A stretch of 48,546 nt of DNA from Candidatus Brevefilum sp. (GCA_019428905.1 JAHYJN010000018.1:1-48546); one strand, 5' to 3'. Positions 16,462 through 25,782 are shown, counted from the stretch's first letter. Numbers and translations are program-made. The notes: a model not told the origin generated them from the sequence alone.

Positions 16462-17141
16462 AACCCAGCGTGAGCTACCTAGCTGCAATCTGGACCATCC
16501 TGCGCAAAGACATCCAAGTCGAATGGCGCGGCCGGCAGGGGGTCCCGGTGATGCTGGTGTTTGCGTTGACGATTGTGTTCCTGTTCAACTTTGCCCTGCA
16601 GCTTTCTCCAGACCTGCAAGCCGGCCTGGCTGCCGGTCTGCTGTGGGTGTCCCTGGCGTTTGCCTCCACCCTGGGTTTAAACCGGGGCATCAGCCTGGAA
16701 CGTGAAAACAACGCCCTGGACGGACTGCTGCTGGCACCGATGGACCGCTCTGCGATCTTTTTCGGAAAAGCACTGGGTAACTTCTGCTTTACCGGGCTGG
16801 TCGGGCTGGTCTTGCTGCCAGTATTCAGCCTGTTCTACCCGCAGAATATGCTCAGGCTGCCCCTGGTGTTGGTGATGCTGTTGGGGTTAGGCGCTTATAC
16901 CAGCCTGGGGACGCTGCTGTCCGCCCTTAGCATCCAAGCCCGCACGCGAGATGTCCTGCTGCCGGTGCTGCTCTATCCCCTGGCACTACCGATCCTGATC
17001 GCGGCTGTGGAAGCCAGCCGGGGGGTGCTCACCGGTCAAAGCCTGGGCGATGTGAGCAGCTGGATTTACCTATTACTGGCAGGGATCCTCTTATTCAATG
17101 CGGGCGGCCTGCTATTCTTTGAAACCATCCTGGAGGAATGA
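16458..17141 (+). CDS. ccmB: Heme exporter membrane protein CcmB
   Basis: A 227-residue polytopic protein with about six transmembrane segments and the CcmB start pattern (ILRKDIQVEWRGRQGVPVMLVFALTIVFLFNFAL). The family loop GLNRGISLERENNALDGLLLAPMDRSAIFFGKALGNF follows. It is the permease partner of CcmA. Length is typical (about 220). It overlaps both neighbours by 4 nt (ATGA at each junction), so ccmABC is a translationally coupled operon. Confidence 0.93.
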   Translation: MKPSVSYLAAIWTILRKDIQVEWRGRQGVPVMLVFALTIVFLFNFALQLSPDLQAGLAAGLLWVSLAFASTLGLNRGISLERENNALDGLLLAPMDRSAIFFGKALGNFCFTGLVGLVLLPVFSLFYPQNMLRLPLVLVMLLGLGAYTSLGTLLSALSIQARTRDVLLPVLLYPLALPILIAAVEASRGVLTGQSLGDVSSWIYLLLAGILLFNAGGLLFFETILEE

Positions 17142-17827
17142 ACGTGGCCAAGAAACCATCCTTATTAGTCATCCTGGATATCCTCACTGTGCTGTTCATG
17201 TCCGCCGTTTTGGTGCTGACCTGGTTTTTCACACCGGTTGAAGCGGTCATGGGACCGGTGCAAAAGGTGTTCTATTTCCATATCTCTGCGGCCTGGGGGG
17301 GCATGCTCAGTTTTATTTTAGGGGCGATCGCCGGGGCCGGTTACCTGCGCTCAAGACGCCTGGGGTGGGACAGCCTATCCCTGGCGTCCATCGAAGTTGG
17401 ACTGGTATTTGCCCTGATCGCCATCCTGAGCGGGATGATCTGGGCCCGCCCAATCTGGAACACCTGGTGGGTCTGGGACCCGCGCCTGACAACGACAGCC
17501 ATCATGGCCTTGATCTACCTAGCGTACTTCATCCTGCGGGGCGGGCTGTCCACTCCCGAAGCCCGGGCACGGTTGGGGGCCGTTTACGCCATCCTGGCGG
17601 TACTGACTGTGCCGCTGACCTTTTTTTCCATCCGCCTATTCCGCACCATCCACCCTGTAGTGATCGCCACTGGGGGCGGCCAGGGGTCCGCATTCAACAT
17701 GACCCCCCGCATGCTGACGGCATTGTTCGCCAGCCTGTTGGCCTTTACAATCTTGCTGGCAGACCTGGTCTGGCACCGCTTCCGCCTGGCGCAATTACAG
17801 AACCCGCTTTCCGAGGAGGAAAACTGA
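17138..17827 (+). CDS. ccmC: Cytochrome c biogenesis protein CcmC (heme-handling)
   Basis: A 229-residue six-helix protein of the heme-handling family. The Trp-rich periplasmic motif NTWWVWDPRLTT binds heme, flanked by conserved His residues (FYFHISAAW near 47-53, and RTIHPVV). CcmC delivers heme to CcmE at the outer face of the membrane. Coupled to ccmB (ATGA) and separated from the ccmD-like gene by a single base. Size and motif distinguish it from CcmF, which is much longer. Confidence 0.94.
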   Translation: MNVAKKPSLLVILDILTVLFMSAVLVLTWFFTPVEAVMGPVQKVFYFHISAAWGGMLSFILGAIAGAGYLRSRRLGWDSLSLASIEVGLVFALIAILSGMIWARPIWNTWWVWDPRLTTTAIMALIYLAYFILRGGLSTPEARARLGAVYAILAVLTVPLTFFSIRLFRTIHPVVIATGGGQGSAFNMTPRMLTALFASLLAFTILLADLVWHRFRLAQLQNPLSEEEN

Positions 17828-17828
17828 G

Positions 17829-17963
17829 ATGCCCGCCAACACCCTCAATGACATGATCCTGGGCTATGCCGTGATCCTCGGCATCCTGCTGATCTATATC
17901 CTCACCCTAATCATCCGCACCCGAAAAGCAAGGGACCATCAGGAGAACGACCCCCAGGATTGA
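17829..17963 (+). CDS. ccmD: CcmD-like small single-pass membrane protein
   Basis: A 44-residue ORF starting one base after the ccmC stop, preceded by GAGGA within the end of ccmC. Translation shows a short N-terminus (MPANTLNDM), one hydrophobic helix (ILGYAVILGILLIYILTLII) and a basic then acidic tail (RTRKARDHQENDPQD). This is exactly the layout of CcmD, which stabilises the CcmABC-CcmE complex. CcmD proteins are poorly conserved, so the assignment rests on position, size and topology. Confidence 0.75.
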   Translation: MPANTLNDMILGYAVILGILLIYILTLIIRTRKARDHQENDPQD

Positions 17964-18023
17964 TCGCTCAGGGGGCACGCTAATATTAATCCAATATTTT
18001 GTTAACGATCTTCTATGACTGCT

Positions 18024-18041
18024 TGAGTATCCTCATACTCA
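18024..18041 (+). promoter_or_regulatory. Small hairpin in the dnaK leader
   Basis: Perfect 7-bp dyad tgagtat / atactca around cctc, 36 nt before the dnaK start. It is not the CIRCE operator (TTAGCACTC-N9-GAGTGCTAA), so HrcA control is not supported. It might be an operator or mRNA hairpin. Confidence 0.35.
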
Positions 18042-18076
18042 GCAATCAAAGGATTTTAAATTGAGGAGATCGAAAC

Positions 18077-19981
18077 ATGTCTAAAATTATTGGAATTGAT
18101 TTGGGGACGACCAACAGCGTTGTATCTGTGGTAGAAGGCGGGACGGCAACCGTGATTTCCACGGCAGAAGGTTCGCGTCTGCTCCCCTCTGTTGTTGCAT
18201 TTAACAAACACGGCGAGCGCCTGGTTGGCATCCCGGCCAAACGGCAGGCCGTGGTGAATTCAGAAAACACCATCTCGTCCATCAAGCGCTTTATGGGTCG
18301 ACGTTATGATGAAGTCGAATCCGAACGAGCGATGGTGCCGTTTAAAGTGGTCGCAGGACCCGCAGGGGATGCCCGCGTCCATATCCCGGTGAATGACAAG
18401 ACCTATACTCCCCAGGAAATTTCCGCCATGATCCTCGAAAAACTCAAGGCGGATGCCGAGGCGTACCTGGGTCAACCCGTCACCCGGGCCGTGATCACGG
18501 TCCCGGCGTACTTCAACGACAGCCAGCGCCAGGCGACCAAGGATGCCGGCAAGATTGCCGGTTTGGAAGTGATGCGGATCATCAACGAGCCGACCGCTTC
18601 TGCCCTGGCCTATGGATTGGATAAAAAGGAAAGCGAGATCATCCTCGTCTTCGACCTGGGCGGCGGCACCTTTGATGTTTCGCTGCTCGAAGTGGGCGAG
18701 GGCGTGATCGAAGTCAAAGCCACCAACGGTGATACCCACCTGGGCGGCGATGACTGGGATGAAGTGGTCGTCAACTGGGCTGCGGATGAATTTAAGCGCG
18801 AGCAGGGCATTGACCTGCGCGATGACCGCCAGGCCTTACAGCGCTTGCGCGAAGCTGCGGAAAAGGCTAAGATCGAATTGAGCTCCGTGATGGAGACCGA
18901 GATCAACCTGCCCTACGTTACAGCCGACGCCAGCGGTCCCAAACACCTGCTGCTCAAGCTGAACCGGGCCAAGTTCGAACAAATGACAGCTCACCTGGTT
19001 GAGCGCGCCAAGGGCCCCTTCATGGCTGCGATCAAAGATGCCAACCTGAAGGTCGATCAAATCGACGAGGTTGTTTTAGTCGGCGGTGCAACCCGCATGC
19101 CGATGATCCAGGACCTGGTGCGTGACCTAACCGGCGGTAAGGAGCCCAACAAAGGCGTCAACCCGGATGAAGTGGTCTCGTTAGGCGCAGCTATCCAGGG
19201 CGGTGTTTTGGCGGGTGATGTCAAGGACGTGCTCCTGCTGGATGTGACCCCCCTCTCCCTGGGTGTTGAAACCTTGGGCGGCGTGATGACCACGTTGATC
19301 GAGCGCAACACCACCATCCCGGTTAAAAAGACAGAGGTGTTCTCCACGGCTGAAGACAGCCAGACATCCGTGGATGTCCACGTATTACAGGGCGAACGCC
19401 CCATGGCCGGGGATAATATGAGCCTGGGCCGCTTCCGCCTGGATGGCATTCCACCTGCGCCGCGCGGCATCCCTCAAATCGAGGTGACCTTTGATATCGA
19501 TGCCAACGGCATCCTGAACGTCACCGCCAAGGACAAAGCCAGCGGCAAAGAACAAAAGATCACCATCACGGCTTCCACCAACCTCGATAAAACAGACATT
19601 GACAAGATGGTCAAGGAAGCGACCGAAAATCGTGCTGTCGACGAACAGCGCAAAGCCCTGGTTGAACTACGAAATTCCGGTGATCAACTGGCTTACCAGG
19701 CTGAAAAACTGCTCAAAGATTTGGGCGAAAAGATCACCCCAGATCAGCGCTCCAGCGTGGAGAGCAAAGTCAACGACTTGCGTGAAGCACTCCAGGGTGA
19801 AGACCGGGTTCGCATGCAAAGTTTGATCGATGCCCTGCAAGCAGAACTGCAAAACATTGGCCAGGCTGCTTACCAGGAAGCGGGTCCGACACCCCAAGCT
19901 GGCGGTCAACAATCAACCCCAGAAGGCGAAGCGGGCAAAGATAATGAAGACGTCGTCGAAGGCGAATTCAGGGAAGCGTAA
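18077..19981 (+). CDS. dnaK: Chaperone DnaK (Hsp70)
   Basis: A 634-residue Hsp70. The nucleotide-binding domain starts [18 protein letters not shown] and includes [50 protein letters not shown] and [11 protein letters not shown]. The substrate-binding domain contains [20 protein letters not shown] and [23 protein letters not shown]. The tail ends [10 protein letters not shown], as in classical bacterial DnaK. It acts in ATP-driven folding with DnaJ and GrpE, whose genes are not in this window. The strong ribosome site gaggag lies 8-9 nt before the ATG, and an intrinsic terminator follows, so it looks monocistronic. This may be one of several dnaK paralogues. Confidence 0.97.
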   Translation: MSKIIGIDLGTTNSVVSVVEGGTATVISTAEGSRLLPSVVAFNKHGERLVGIPAKRQAVVNSENTISSIKRFMGRRYDEVESERAMVPFKVVAGPAGDARVHIPVNDKTYTPQEISAMILEKLKADAEAYLGQPVTRAVITVPAYFNDSQRQATKDAGKIAGLEVMRIINEPTASALAYGLDKKESEIILVFDLGGGTFDVSLLEVGEGVIEVKATNGDTHLGGDDWDEVVVNWAADEFKREQGIDLRDDRQALQRLREAAEKAKIELSSVMETEINLPYVTADASGPKHLLLKLNRAKFEQMTAHLVERAKGPFMAAIKDANLKVDQIDEVVLVGGATRMPMIQDLVRDLTGGKEPNKGVNPDEVVSLGAAIQGGVLAGDVKDVLLLDVTPLSLGVETLGGVMTTLIERNTTIPVKKTEVFSTAEDSQTSVDVHVLQGERPMAGDNMSLGRFRLDGIPPAPRGIPQIEVTFDIDANGILNVTAKDKASGKEQKITITASTNLDKTDIDKMVKEATENRAVDEQRKALVELRNSGDQLAYQAEKLLKDLGEKITPDQRSSVESKVNDLREALQGEDRVRMQSLIDALQAELQNIGQAAYQEAGPTPQAGGQQSTPEGEAGKDNEDVVEGEFREA

Positions 19982-20019
19982 GCTCCTGTGAATGGTGAAC
20001 AGTAAATTAGTGAATAATG

Positions 20020-20048
20020 AGGCTGCCTCAGCTGGGGCAGCCTTTTTG
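20020..20048 (+). terminator. Intrinsic terminator of dnaK
   Basis: Stem aggctgcc (20020-20027) / ggcagcct (20036-20043) with an 8-nt loop, followed by a T-run, 39 nt after the dnaK stop codon. Confidence 0.85.
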
Positions 20049-20069
20049 ATTAATGGGAGCGAAAACAAA

Positions 20070-20117
20070 TGAAGACAGCGTAAAGGATGAGGGGGGCATC
20101 CTACTACGCTGCCTTCA
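20070..20117. repeat. Long near-perfect hairpin of unknown role
   Basis: Stepwise stem: tgaag/cttca, cagcgta/tacgctg and ggatg/catcc, 17 paired bases around agggggg. It lies between the dnaK terminator and the gdhA terminator, where neither gene should be transcribed through. On the minus strand it is followed by ATTTGTTTT, so it may be a backup terminator. Otherwise the 20049-20305 interval appears empty. Confidence 0.5.
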
Positions 20118-20305
20118 CAAGTATTATAGCATATATTTAGAATTTTTCCAACATTTTGAAACGGGTGTTGAAAAGTCTGAGAAGGCGATGATAAGTACGA
20201 ATCATTAATTATCCCCCTGGTCAGGACACTTGGTCACGTGCGGTGGTGAAGCCGCCCATGTGACAATCCAATTCTCCCCAACAATAGCTACTTGTCATTT
20301 CACAA

Positions 20306-20336
20306 GAAAAAACCCCCGGTCAACCAAACCGGGGGT
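20306..20336 (-). terminator. Intrinsic terminator of gdhA
   Basis: Stem acccccggt (20312-20320) / accgggggt (20328-20336), 7-nt loop. On the minus strand it is followed by a TTTTTT tract, 33 nt past the gdhA stop. Confidence 0.88.
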
Positions 20337-20368
20337 ATGCAAAACATGTTAAATCAACGCAACGCTGG

Positions 20369-21655
20369 TTAGATCCAGCCGCGCAATTCCATCGCCTTGA
20401 CCACTTTGTCAATCGCCACCATATAAGCGGCATCACGCATGAAGACATCCTGCGAACGGGACATCTCATACACAGCGTCAAAGGCCTGGGTCATCTTATC
20501 ATCCAGTTTCTCAAGCACTTCGGTCTTGGTCCAGTAGAAGTTCATGTCATTCTGGACGCCCTCAAAATACGAGGTGGTCACGCCGCCAGCATTGCACAGG
20601 AAGTCCGGGATCACAAAAATACCGCGCTCTTTTAACACTGCATCCGCCTCAGGTGTGGTGGGACCATTAGCGCCTTCCGCTAAAATCTTCACGCGGTCGT
20701 GAACTCGATGGACTGATTCGCCGTTAATCTGCCCTTCCAGGGCAGCCGGGATAAGGACATCGACTTCTTTGGCAATCCATTCATCGCCGTCCTCGATCTT
20801 GTACCCCGCTTTGATCGCCTGGTCTTTATTGATGGTGCCATACTGATCGGTGATACTCATCAGGAAGTCCGGGTCAATGCCATCCGCTTTGCTGACCGTA
20901 TAGGCCGCCCGGTCCTCGCGATCCCAATAACTGACGCAGATCACCTTGCCGCCCAGCTGGTTGATGAACCCCTCAGCAGCGTACTGGGCTACGTTGCCAA
21001 AGCCCTGGATGGCTGCTAAGGTCTTGGTTGAATCCATCTTGAGCTGCTTCATCGCTTCGCGTACGGTGTAAATGACACCGTATCCGGTCGCTTCCGTACG
21101 CCCCAAGGAACCACCGCCGCCCACTGGCTTGCCAGTGATCACGCCCGGGGTGTACTGCCCGGTGATCAGGGAATATTCATCCATCATCCAGCCCATCATC
21201 TGGGGATTCGAACCAACATCTGGCGCAGGCACATCCTGTCGGGGCCCGATATTTCGCCAAATACTGCGGATGAACGCTCGGCACAGGCGTTCCTTTTCAT
21301 CCTGGGATAAGGTCGCCGGATCAAGCACGATACCGCCTTTGCCGCCGCCCAGAGGGATATCTGCCACGGCACATTTCCAGGTCATCCACATGGCCAGGGC
21401 GCGCACTGTATCTGCTGTTTCAGCTGGATGAAAGCGCAAACCACCCTTCGCAGGACCGCGTGCATCGTTGTGCTGCACACGATAGCCCTGGAACACGCGC
21501 ATACTCCCATCATCCATGCGCACCGGGATGCGGAGGTGAAATTCTCGCATCGGCCAACGCAGCATCTCACGAATCTGGTGATCGAGCCCCAGAAGGTCTG
21601 CAACCTGATCAAATTGCTGTTGAGCCATTGCAAATGCGTTTGTATTTTCTGCCAT
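20369..21655 (-). CDS. gdhA: Glutamate (Glu/Leu/Phe/Val) dehydrogenase
   Basis: A 428-residue amino-acid dehydrogenase interconverting glutamate and 2-oxoglutarate plus ammonia with NAD(P)(H). Family marks: GPAKGGLRFHP (substrate Lys at 70), PLGGGKGGIVLDP (catalytic Lys at 106), the hexameric-GDH pattern DVPAPDVGSNPQMMGWMMDEY, and the Rossmann loop IQGFGNVAQYAA. Length fits hexameric bacterial/archaeal GDH; Leu or Phe dehydrogenases are shorter (about 360). AGGAGAG lies 4 nt before the ATG. Upstream on the same strand a terminator-like hairpin and a 19-codon mini-ORF hint at attenuation. A dedicated terminator follows, so it is monocistronic. Confidence 0.93.
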   Translation of the reverse strand: MAENTNAFAMAQQQFDQVADLLGLDHQIREMLRWPMREFHLRIPVRMDDGSMRVFQGYRVQHNDARGPAKGGLRFHPAETADTVRALAMWMTWKCAVADIPLGGGKGGIVLDPATLSQDEKERLCRAFIRSIWRNIGPRQDVPAPDVGSNPQMMGWMMDEYSLITGQYTPGVITGKPVGGGGSLGRTEATGYGVIYTVREAMKQLKMDSTKTLAAIQGFGNVAQYAAEGFINQLGGKVICVSYWDREDRAAYTVSKADGIDPDFLMSITDQYGTINKDQAIKAGYKIEDGDEWIAKEVDVLIPAALEGQINGESVHRVHDRVKILAEGANGPTTPEADAVLKERGIFVIPDFLCNAGGVTTSYFEGVQNDMNFYWTKTEVLEKLDDKMTQAFDAVYEMSRSQDVFMRDAAYMVAIDKVVKAMELRGWI

Positions 21656-21739
21656 AATCTCTCCTATTTGATTTTGATTGGTGAAGGACTAAACCTTTTT
21701 CAACATGACTAAGCACATGCTTCACACGGCTAATTATAA

Positions 21740-21777
21740 TAAAAAATACGCGGGCACCTCGGATGAGTACCCGCGTG
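21740..21777 (-). terminator. Terminator-like hairpin in the gdhA leader (candidate attenuator)
   Basis: Core stem acgcggg (21748-21754) / cccgcgt (21770-21776), extendable on the minus strand by wobble pairs. It is followed on the minus strand by TATTTTTTATTATAA. It lies about 85-120 nt upstream of the gdhA ATG in the same orientation, with no minus-strand gene upstream to terminate. Confidence 0.5.
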
Positions 21778-22033
21778 TATCCTCGCTCAGTTGTCCCTGA
21801 ATGAAGACCATGCCTGCTCCACACTTGCTTCGTTGAGGTTAACCATATCCGAGATTGGTACAGCCGTCAATAGGAATGGCATAAGCACAATCGGATGACA
21901 TTCATCACCCGATAAAGAGTGGATGCTGAGCAGTTACAAAATCCCTAATAAAACTGGAACTTCCACCGCATAATTTACGTCTAATGTAGCAAATGCAAAC
22001 AAAGCATAAACTATCTAATTTTGGAGGATCAAA

Positions 22034-22747
22034 ATGATTAAAAAATTAAGTCTTGTATTGTTCAGCCTGGTGGCTTTCGGTTTACTGGCAGCTTGTTCAC
22101 CTTCCGCAGCTACCCCTGAAAGTGTTCGATCGATGTCCGTAAATGGTATCGGCCGGGTGACCATAGTCCCCGACATTGCCACCATCAATATCGGTGTGCG
22201 CTCTGAATCCGAGGTCGTGACGGATGCCCTGGATGGAAACACAGCACAGGCCAATGCCATCGCCCGGGTTTTAAAGCAGTTGGGCATTGAAGATAAGGAT
22301 ATCCAAACCTCGAACTTCAACATTTATCCCAGCGAGCGTTACGATCCAATGACCGGTCAAGTTGAAGGGCGCTACTTCGTGGTCGAAAATACGGTGAACG
22401 TCACCGTACGTGACCTTTCAAGCCTCGGACAGGTCCTCAACGCTGTGGTAGAGGCCGGTGCAAATTCGATCTATGGGATCTCCTTCAATGTCGATGATCG
22501 CTCGGCTGCAGTCGCTGAAGCCCGTGATCTGGCCATCCAAGAGGCAAAAGCCAAAGCTGAAGTCATCGCAGAATCTGCTGGCGTCCAACTGGGTGAGATC
22601 ATCAACATCAATGTGTACGAAGGCAGCATGCCCATCCCCTACTATGACGCCAAGGGCGGCGCCTTTGCAGCAGAAGCAGCTGTTCCGATCGCAGCCGGCA
22701 CCCTGACCATCACCATGGAATGCAACCTGACTTACGCCATCAAATAA
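22034..22747 (+). CDS. SIMPL-domain (DUF541) lipoprotein
   Basis: A 237-residue lipoprotein with signal peptide MIKKLSLVLFSLVAFGLLAAC (lipobox LLAAC, Cys21) and a SIMPL domain. The domain shows SMSVNGIGRVTIVPDIATINIGVRSE, LKQLGIEDKDIQTSNFNIYP, VRDLSSLGQVLNAVVEAGANSIYGISFNVDD and AAGTLTITMECNLTYAIK. SIMPL proteins (E. coli YggE, BP26) are secreted oligomers of uncertain role linked to oxidative stress. A ggagg site precedes the ATG and an intrinsic terminator follows, so it is a single gene. Confidence 0.92.
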   Translation: MIKKLSLVLFSLVAFGLLAACSPSAATPESVRSMSVNGIGRVTIVPDIATINIGVRSESEVVTDALDGNTAQANAIARVLKQLGIEDKDIQTSNFNIYPSERYDPMTGQVEGRYFVVENTVNVTVRDLSSLGQVLNAVVEAGANSIYGISFNVDDRSAAVAEARDLAIQEAKAKAEVIAESAGVQLGEIININVYEGSMPIPYYDAKGGAFAAEAAVPIAAGTLTITMECNLTYAIK

Positions 22748-22770
22748 AATAACAACCAACCCCTCAATGG

Positions 22771-22803
22771 AGAGACATTCAAAACAGAATGTCTCTTTTT
22801 TTA
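22771..22803 (+). terminator. Intrinsic terminator of the SIMPL gene
   Basis: Perfect 10-bp stem agagacattc (22771-22780) / gaatgtctct (22787-22796), 6-nt loop, followed by a run of T. Confidence 0.9.
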
Positions 22804-23001
22804 TAATTGCCCAGGCAGTCATGCTGTTGAAGGGGACTTCGCACGCTGAGGTGTTATCTTTTTTATCCTGGCAGAGCAGCGGTTCCCCTTTTTAATTAAT
22901 TTTGGGTATACTGAAAAACCTTTTCCGGACTCAACCCAGCATCGAAAACATTCTGGTAAAGGCTACAAATACTTTATTCGTTAGAAACAGGAGAATACCA
23001 G

Positions 23002-23865
23002 ATGAATATAGTGACAGACAGCGGTTATGATCTTTCCCCCCAGCAATTAGACCGCGCCAAAATCCATACCCTCCCCTTGAAGCTCACCCTGAGCGGTACA
23101 ACCTATCGCAGTGGGATTGATATCCAGTCGGAAGAATTCTATGGTTTGCTGGAAAACACCGCTGATATGCCCATTACCTCCACACCATCACCCGGTGAAT
23201 TTTTAGAAATGTATCAGCAAATCCTCAAGGACGATCCGGAAATCCTCTCGATTCACATCTCCTCCGGCCTGAGCGGCACCTACAACTCAGCAGTAACAGC
23301 CGCTGGGCAGCTGCCGGACGCCAAGATTACCCTGGTGGATACCCGCAGCCTTTCAGCTGAAATGGGCTGGCAGGTCGAAGCCGCTGCTAAGGCGATCGAA
23401 GCAAACTGGCCGCTGGAGAACATTCTCGAGCTGATGACAAAGGTTCGCCAGGCTACCGAGATGGTCTTCACCCTGCCTGACCTCTCCTACCTGATCCACG
23501 GGGGCCGGATCAGCCACCTCAAAGGGCTGCTGGCCTCGCTTCTGGGGATCAAACCGATCATCGGCGTCGATAAATCGACCGGCAAATATGCCGACCTGGC
23601 CAAAAGCCGCACCTTCAAACGGGCGATTCAAGCTATCCCAGCCTATGTGGCTGAGAAATTCCCAGAAGGCACACGATTTAAAGCCCAGATCGGTCATGCC
23701 GATAACCCTGAAGGTGCCGCCCAATTGCATGAAGCTGCGGATGCCTTAATCGATTGCGATTGGCAGCCTGACTGCTCGATTTCCCCAGTGTTGGGCGCCC
23801 ATACCGGGCGCGGTCTGGTGGGTATGGTTTTTGCCCCTATCGATCGTTTACCAACACTGCCGTAA
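23002..23865 (+). CDS. DegV-family fatty-acid-binding protein
   Basis: A 287-residue DegV/FakB-type protein. The start NIVTDSGYDLSPQQL and the motif TSTPSPGEFLEMYQQI are canonical, followed by ILSIHISSGLSGTYNSAVTAA and DTRSLSAEMGW. Later LSYLIHGGRISHLKGLLASLLGIKPII and the C-terminal GAHTGRGLVGMVF complete the family pattern. Homologues bind one fatty acid and present it to a FakA kinase; no fakA is in the window. Cytosolic. The ribosome site aggag lies 8 nt before the ATG. It converges with the LCP gene, with a hairpin between. Confidence 0.94.
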   Translation: MNIVTDSGYDLSPQQLDRAKIHTLPLKLTLSGTTYRSGIDIQSEEFYGLLENTADMPITSTPSPGEFLEMYQQILKDDPEILSIHISSGLSGTYNSAVTAAGQLPDAKITLVDTRSLSAEMGWQVEAAAKAIEANWPLENILELMTKVRQATEMVFTLPDLSYLIHGGRISHLKGLLASLLGIKPIIGVDKSTGKYADLAKSRTFKRAIQAIPAYVAEKFPEGTRFKAQIGHADNPEGAAQLHEAADALIDCDWQPDCSISPVLGAHTGRGLVGMVFAPIDRLPTLP

Positions 23866-23910
23866 CCCTTGCGGCTTCCGTCCGCTGTCACCCCCAAGAT
23901 TTTAACCCAG

Positions 23911-23960
23911 CAACCCCGCGGAGACCTGCTACTAAGGTCACATCCACGGGGTTGTTGTTA
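23911..23960 (+). terminator. Intrinsic terminator after degV
   Basis: Stem caaccccgcgga (23911-23922) / tccacggggttg (23943-23954) with one mismatch, enclosing a smaller stem gacct/aggtc. It is followed by TTGTTAATTCTT. It lies between convergent degV and LCP genes. Confidence 0.7.
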
Positions 23961-24042
23961 ATTCTTATTTGAATTGCACCTGCTCAGGCAGTCCTACTGC
24001 TGATGCGTTATCCCTACGCGCGTTAAGTTGTTACGGCGAGTT

Positions 24043-25446
24043 TTAAGGCATGGGGTTGTTGTTGGCCCAATCATCGCCGAGAATAAAGATCAGGTCAAAA
24101 CCCAGGTCAACATCATCATAGTAGTAAATATTTAATGACGTAATCCCTGCCGCCTCAGCAAAATATTTTAGCGCATAGGGGGTGCCGTTATAAACGTAGA
24201 TCTGGCTGAAGATTGTATATTCAGCATTGGCCTCTTCAACAACGTTGAAACCTTGTTCACGCAGCCAGTCCGCCGTGCGTGCTGCCAAACCCGCGTGGGA
24301 TGATGCGTTGCGCACCGAAACACGCGCCCCTTCTTCGGCAATAATTTCCCGCATTTCGCCCTCCGCCACAGGACCCAGGATATCCCCTTCACCGAACACA
24401 TCGTCTCGCAGCAGGCGGATTTTATCAGGCACAGGCCTGAGGATATCCAATCCATCCTCCGACTCAGCCATCGTGGTATACAGATTGCTGATCACCTCAG
24501 TGGTGATATTGTCACGATTTATATCCATTACCGACCAGGCCAGTTTAATCACCTCGTTGATGCTCAGGTTGGTGTTGATGCCGGCAGAAATATCGTTGTA
24601 GATCCTTCCCGAGTTGGCAACCAGTTTAGGCATCATATCAAATTCAAGGATCCGATCGCGCACTGCCATGATGAATTTCTGCTGGCGCATGGCGCGGTCA
24701 AAATCTCCCCCTTCTGTCGTCCTGGTGCGGACATAAGCCAGGGCATATTCACCCGGCAGGGTGTAAAGGCCTGGCTCAATGGTGACCGTGTTGTTCGGCC
24801 CACGACGATCCAATTTCATGGGTTCCTCTAAAGTCAGTTTAACGCCGCCAATGTGATCGATGAAGTCCACAAACGCTTGAAAATCAACTTGGGCATAATA
24901 CTGGATCGGCACACCCAACAACTCCTCAACGGTTTTCATCGCCAGACCTGGGCCGCCCCCCGGTAAGTTGTAAACTTCTCCCAGGTAATAGGCTGTGTTG
25001 ATCTTGTTGTAATCAAATCCGGGGATCGGCACCCACAGGTCACGCGGGATGGAGATCATGCCGGCAGACTTGCTCAAGGGGTCGTAGGTGAGCAGCATCA
25101 TTGTGTCGGTGCGGGGTGTTTCACCCGCTTCCCAGTCACGGTAATCCAAGCCCATCAGGAGGATGTTCACCCGACTGATGCCATCCCAAGTCTCCGGCGC
25201 GGGCAGGCTGGCCGCCGGGATGTCCTCAAAGATCGGTAACACCCCACTCTCGGATCCGGCGCTGGTTTCAGGTTGAAGGACAGGATCTCCCGGCAAAGCA
25301 AATGTTTGATTTGAGGCTACCACGCTTCTGACCATACGAAACCCGAAGAAACCAACGACGACCCCAAACAGCAGCAAAGCACCTAGAACAATTTGGGTAG
25401 GTCGGTCTTTAGGAAATTGATTGGTAATTTTTTTGAAGAAGGACAT
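24043..25446 (-). CDS. LytR-CpsA-Psr (LCP) family envelope protein
   Basis: A 467-residue membrane-anchored protein with a short cytoplasmic tail and one transmembrane segment (IVLGALLLFGVVVGFFGFRM). The LCP catalytic domain shows VNILLMGLDYRD, RTDTMMLLTYDP, GMISIPRDLWVPIPG, KINTAYYLG, VGGVKLTLEEPM and ALAYVRTRTTEGGDFDRAMRQQKFI. A C-terminal LytR_C domain follows (RVSVRNASSHAGLAARTADWLREQGF). LCP enzymes transfer lipid-linked glycopolymers to the cell wall. The start is ATG 25446, with a purine-rich aaggga upstream; the frame to 25482 adds only a non-conserved tail. The envelope theme continues with VanW upstream on the same strand. Confidence 0.93.
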   Translation of the reverse strand: MSFFKKITNQFPKDRPTQIVLGALLLFGVVVGFFGFRMVRSVVASNQTFALPGDPVLQPETSAGSESGVLPIFEDIPAASLPAPETWDGISRVNILLMGLDYRDWEAGETPRTDTMMLLTYDPLSKSAGMISIPRDLWVPIPGFDYNKINTAYYLGEVYNLPGGGPGLAMKTVEELLGVPIQYYAQVDFQAFVDFIDHIGGVKLTLEEPMKLDRRGPNNTVTIEPGLYTLPGEYALAYVRTRTTEGGDFDRAMRQQKFIMAVRDRILEFDMMPKLVANSGRIYNDISAGINTNLSINEVIKLAWSVMDINRDNITTEVISNLYTTMAESEDGLDILRPVPDKIRLLRDDVFGEGDILGPVAEGEMREIIAEEGARVSVRNASSHAGLAARTADWLREQGFNVVEEANAEYTIFSQIYVYNGTPYALKYFAEAAGITSLNIYYYDDVDLGFDLIFILGDDWANNNPMP

Positions 25447-25560
25447 CGTCTTATCCCTTCTGATGATCACATGATGGATCAAACAGGCGTAATTCGCGCT
25501 AAACTAACAAACTTAACAGTGATTATTTATAATTTGAGATTCTAATCCACTCAGAGCGGA

Positions 25561-25782
25561 TTAAGCGATGGGTGGCGGCGGTACTGGCAGATCTGATTCG
25601 TCGATCGCAATCCATTTGTCGCCCTCATCAATCAGCATCACCGGGATATCATCAACAATGGGGTATTTCCGGTGACAATCCTGGCATATCAGCCAGCTTT
25701 CTTTGTAATAATTCAGCAGCCCATCCTTTTCTTGGACACAATTCGGGCAGCGAAGCATATCAAGCAATTCTTGGTTAACCAT
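25561..25782 (-). CDS. Trm112/UPF0434-family small zinc protein
   Basis: A 73-residue protein of the Trm112p-like (UPF0434, YcaR) family: LLDMLRCPNC (Cys12, Cys15), LICQDCHRKYPIVDDIPVML (Cys32, Cys35). The phrase RKYPI-DDIPVML is the family hallmark. In eukaryotes and archaea Trm112 activates methyltransferases; the bacterial role is uncertain. GGAGG lies 5 nt before ATG 25782; the adjacent upstream codon is TTG and not needed. The tail ends in a Pro-rich VPPPPIA. It lies between the VanW and LCP genes on the same strand. Confidence 0.88.
   Translation of the reverse strand: MVNQELLDMLRCPNCVQEKDGLLNYYKESWLICQDCHRKYPIVDDIPVMLIDEGDKWIAIDESDLPVPPPPIA

Noticed and set aside
18024..18041. CIRCE (HrcA) operator before dnaK
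   Set aside because: The dyad is only 7 bp with a 4-nt loop and does not match TTAGCACTC-N9-GAGTGCTAA.
21740..21800. T-box riboswitch before gdhA or on the plus strand
   Set aside because: A sequence loosely like the T-box (ggatgagtacccgcg) is visible, but there is no specifier stem and no aminoacyl-tRNA-linked gene, so the match is probably accidental.
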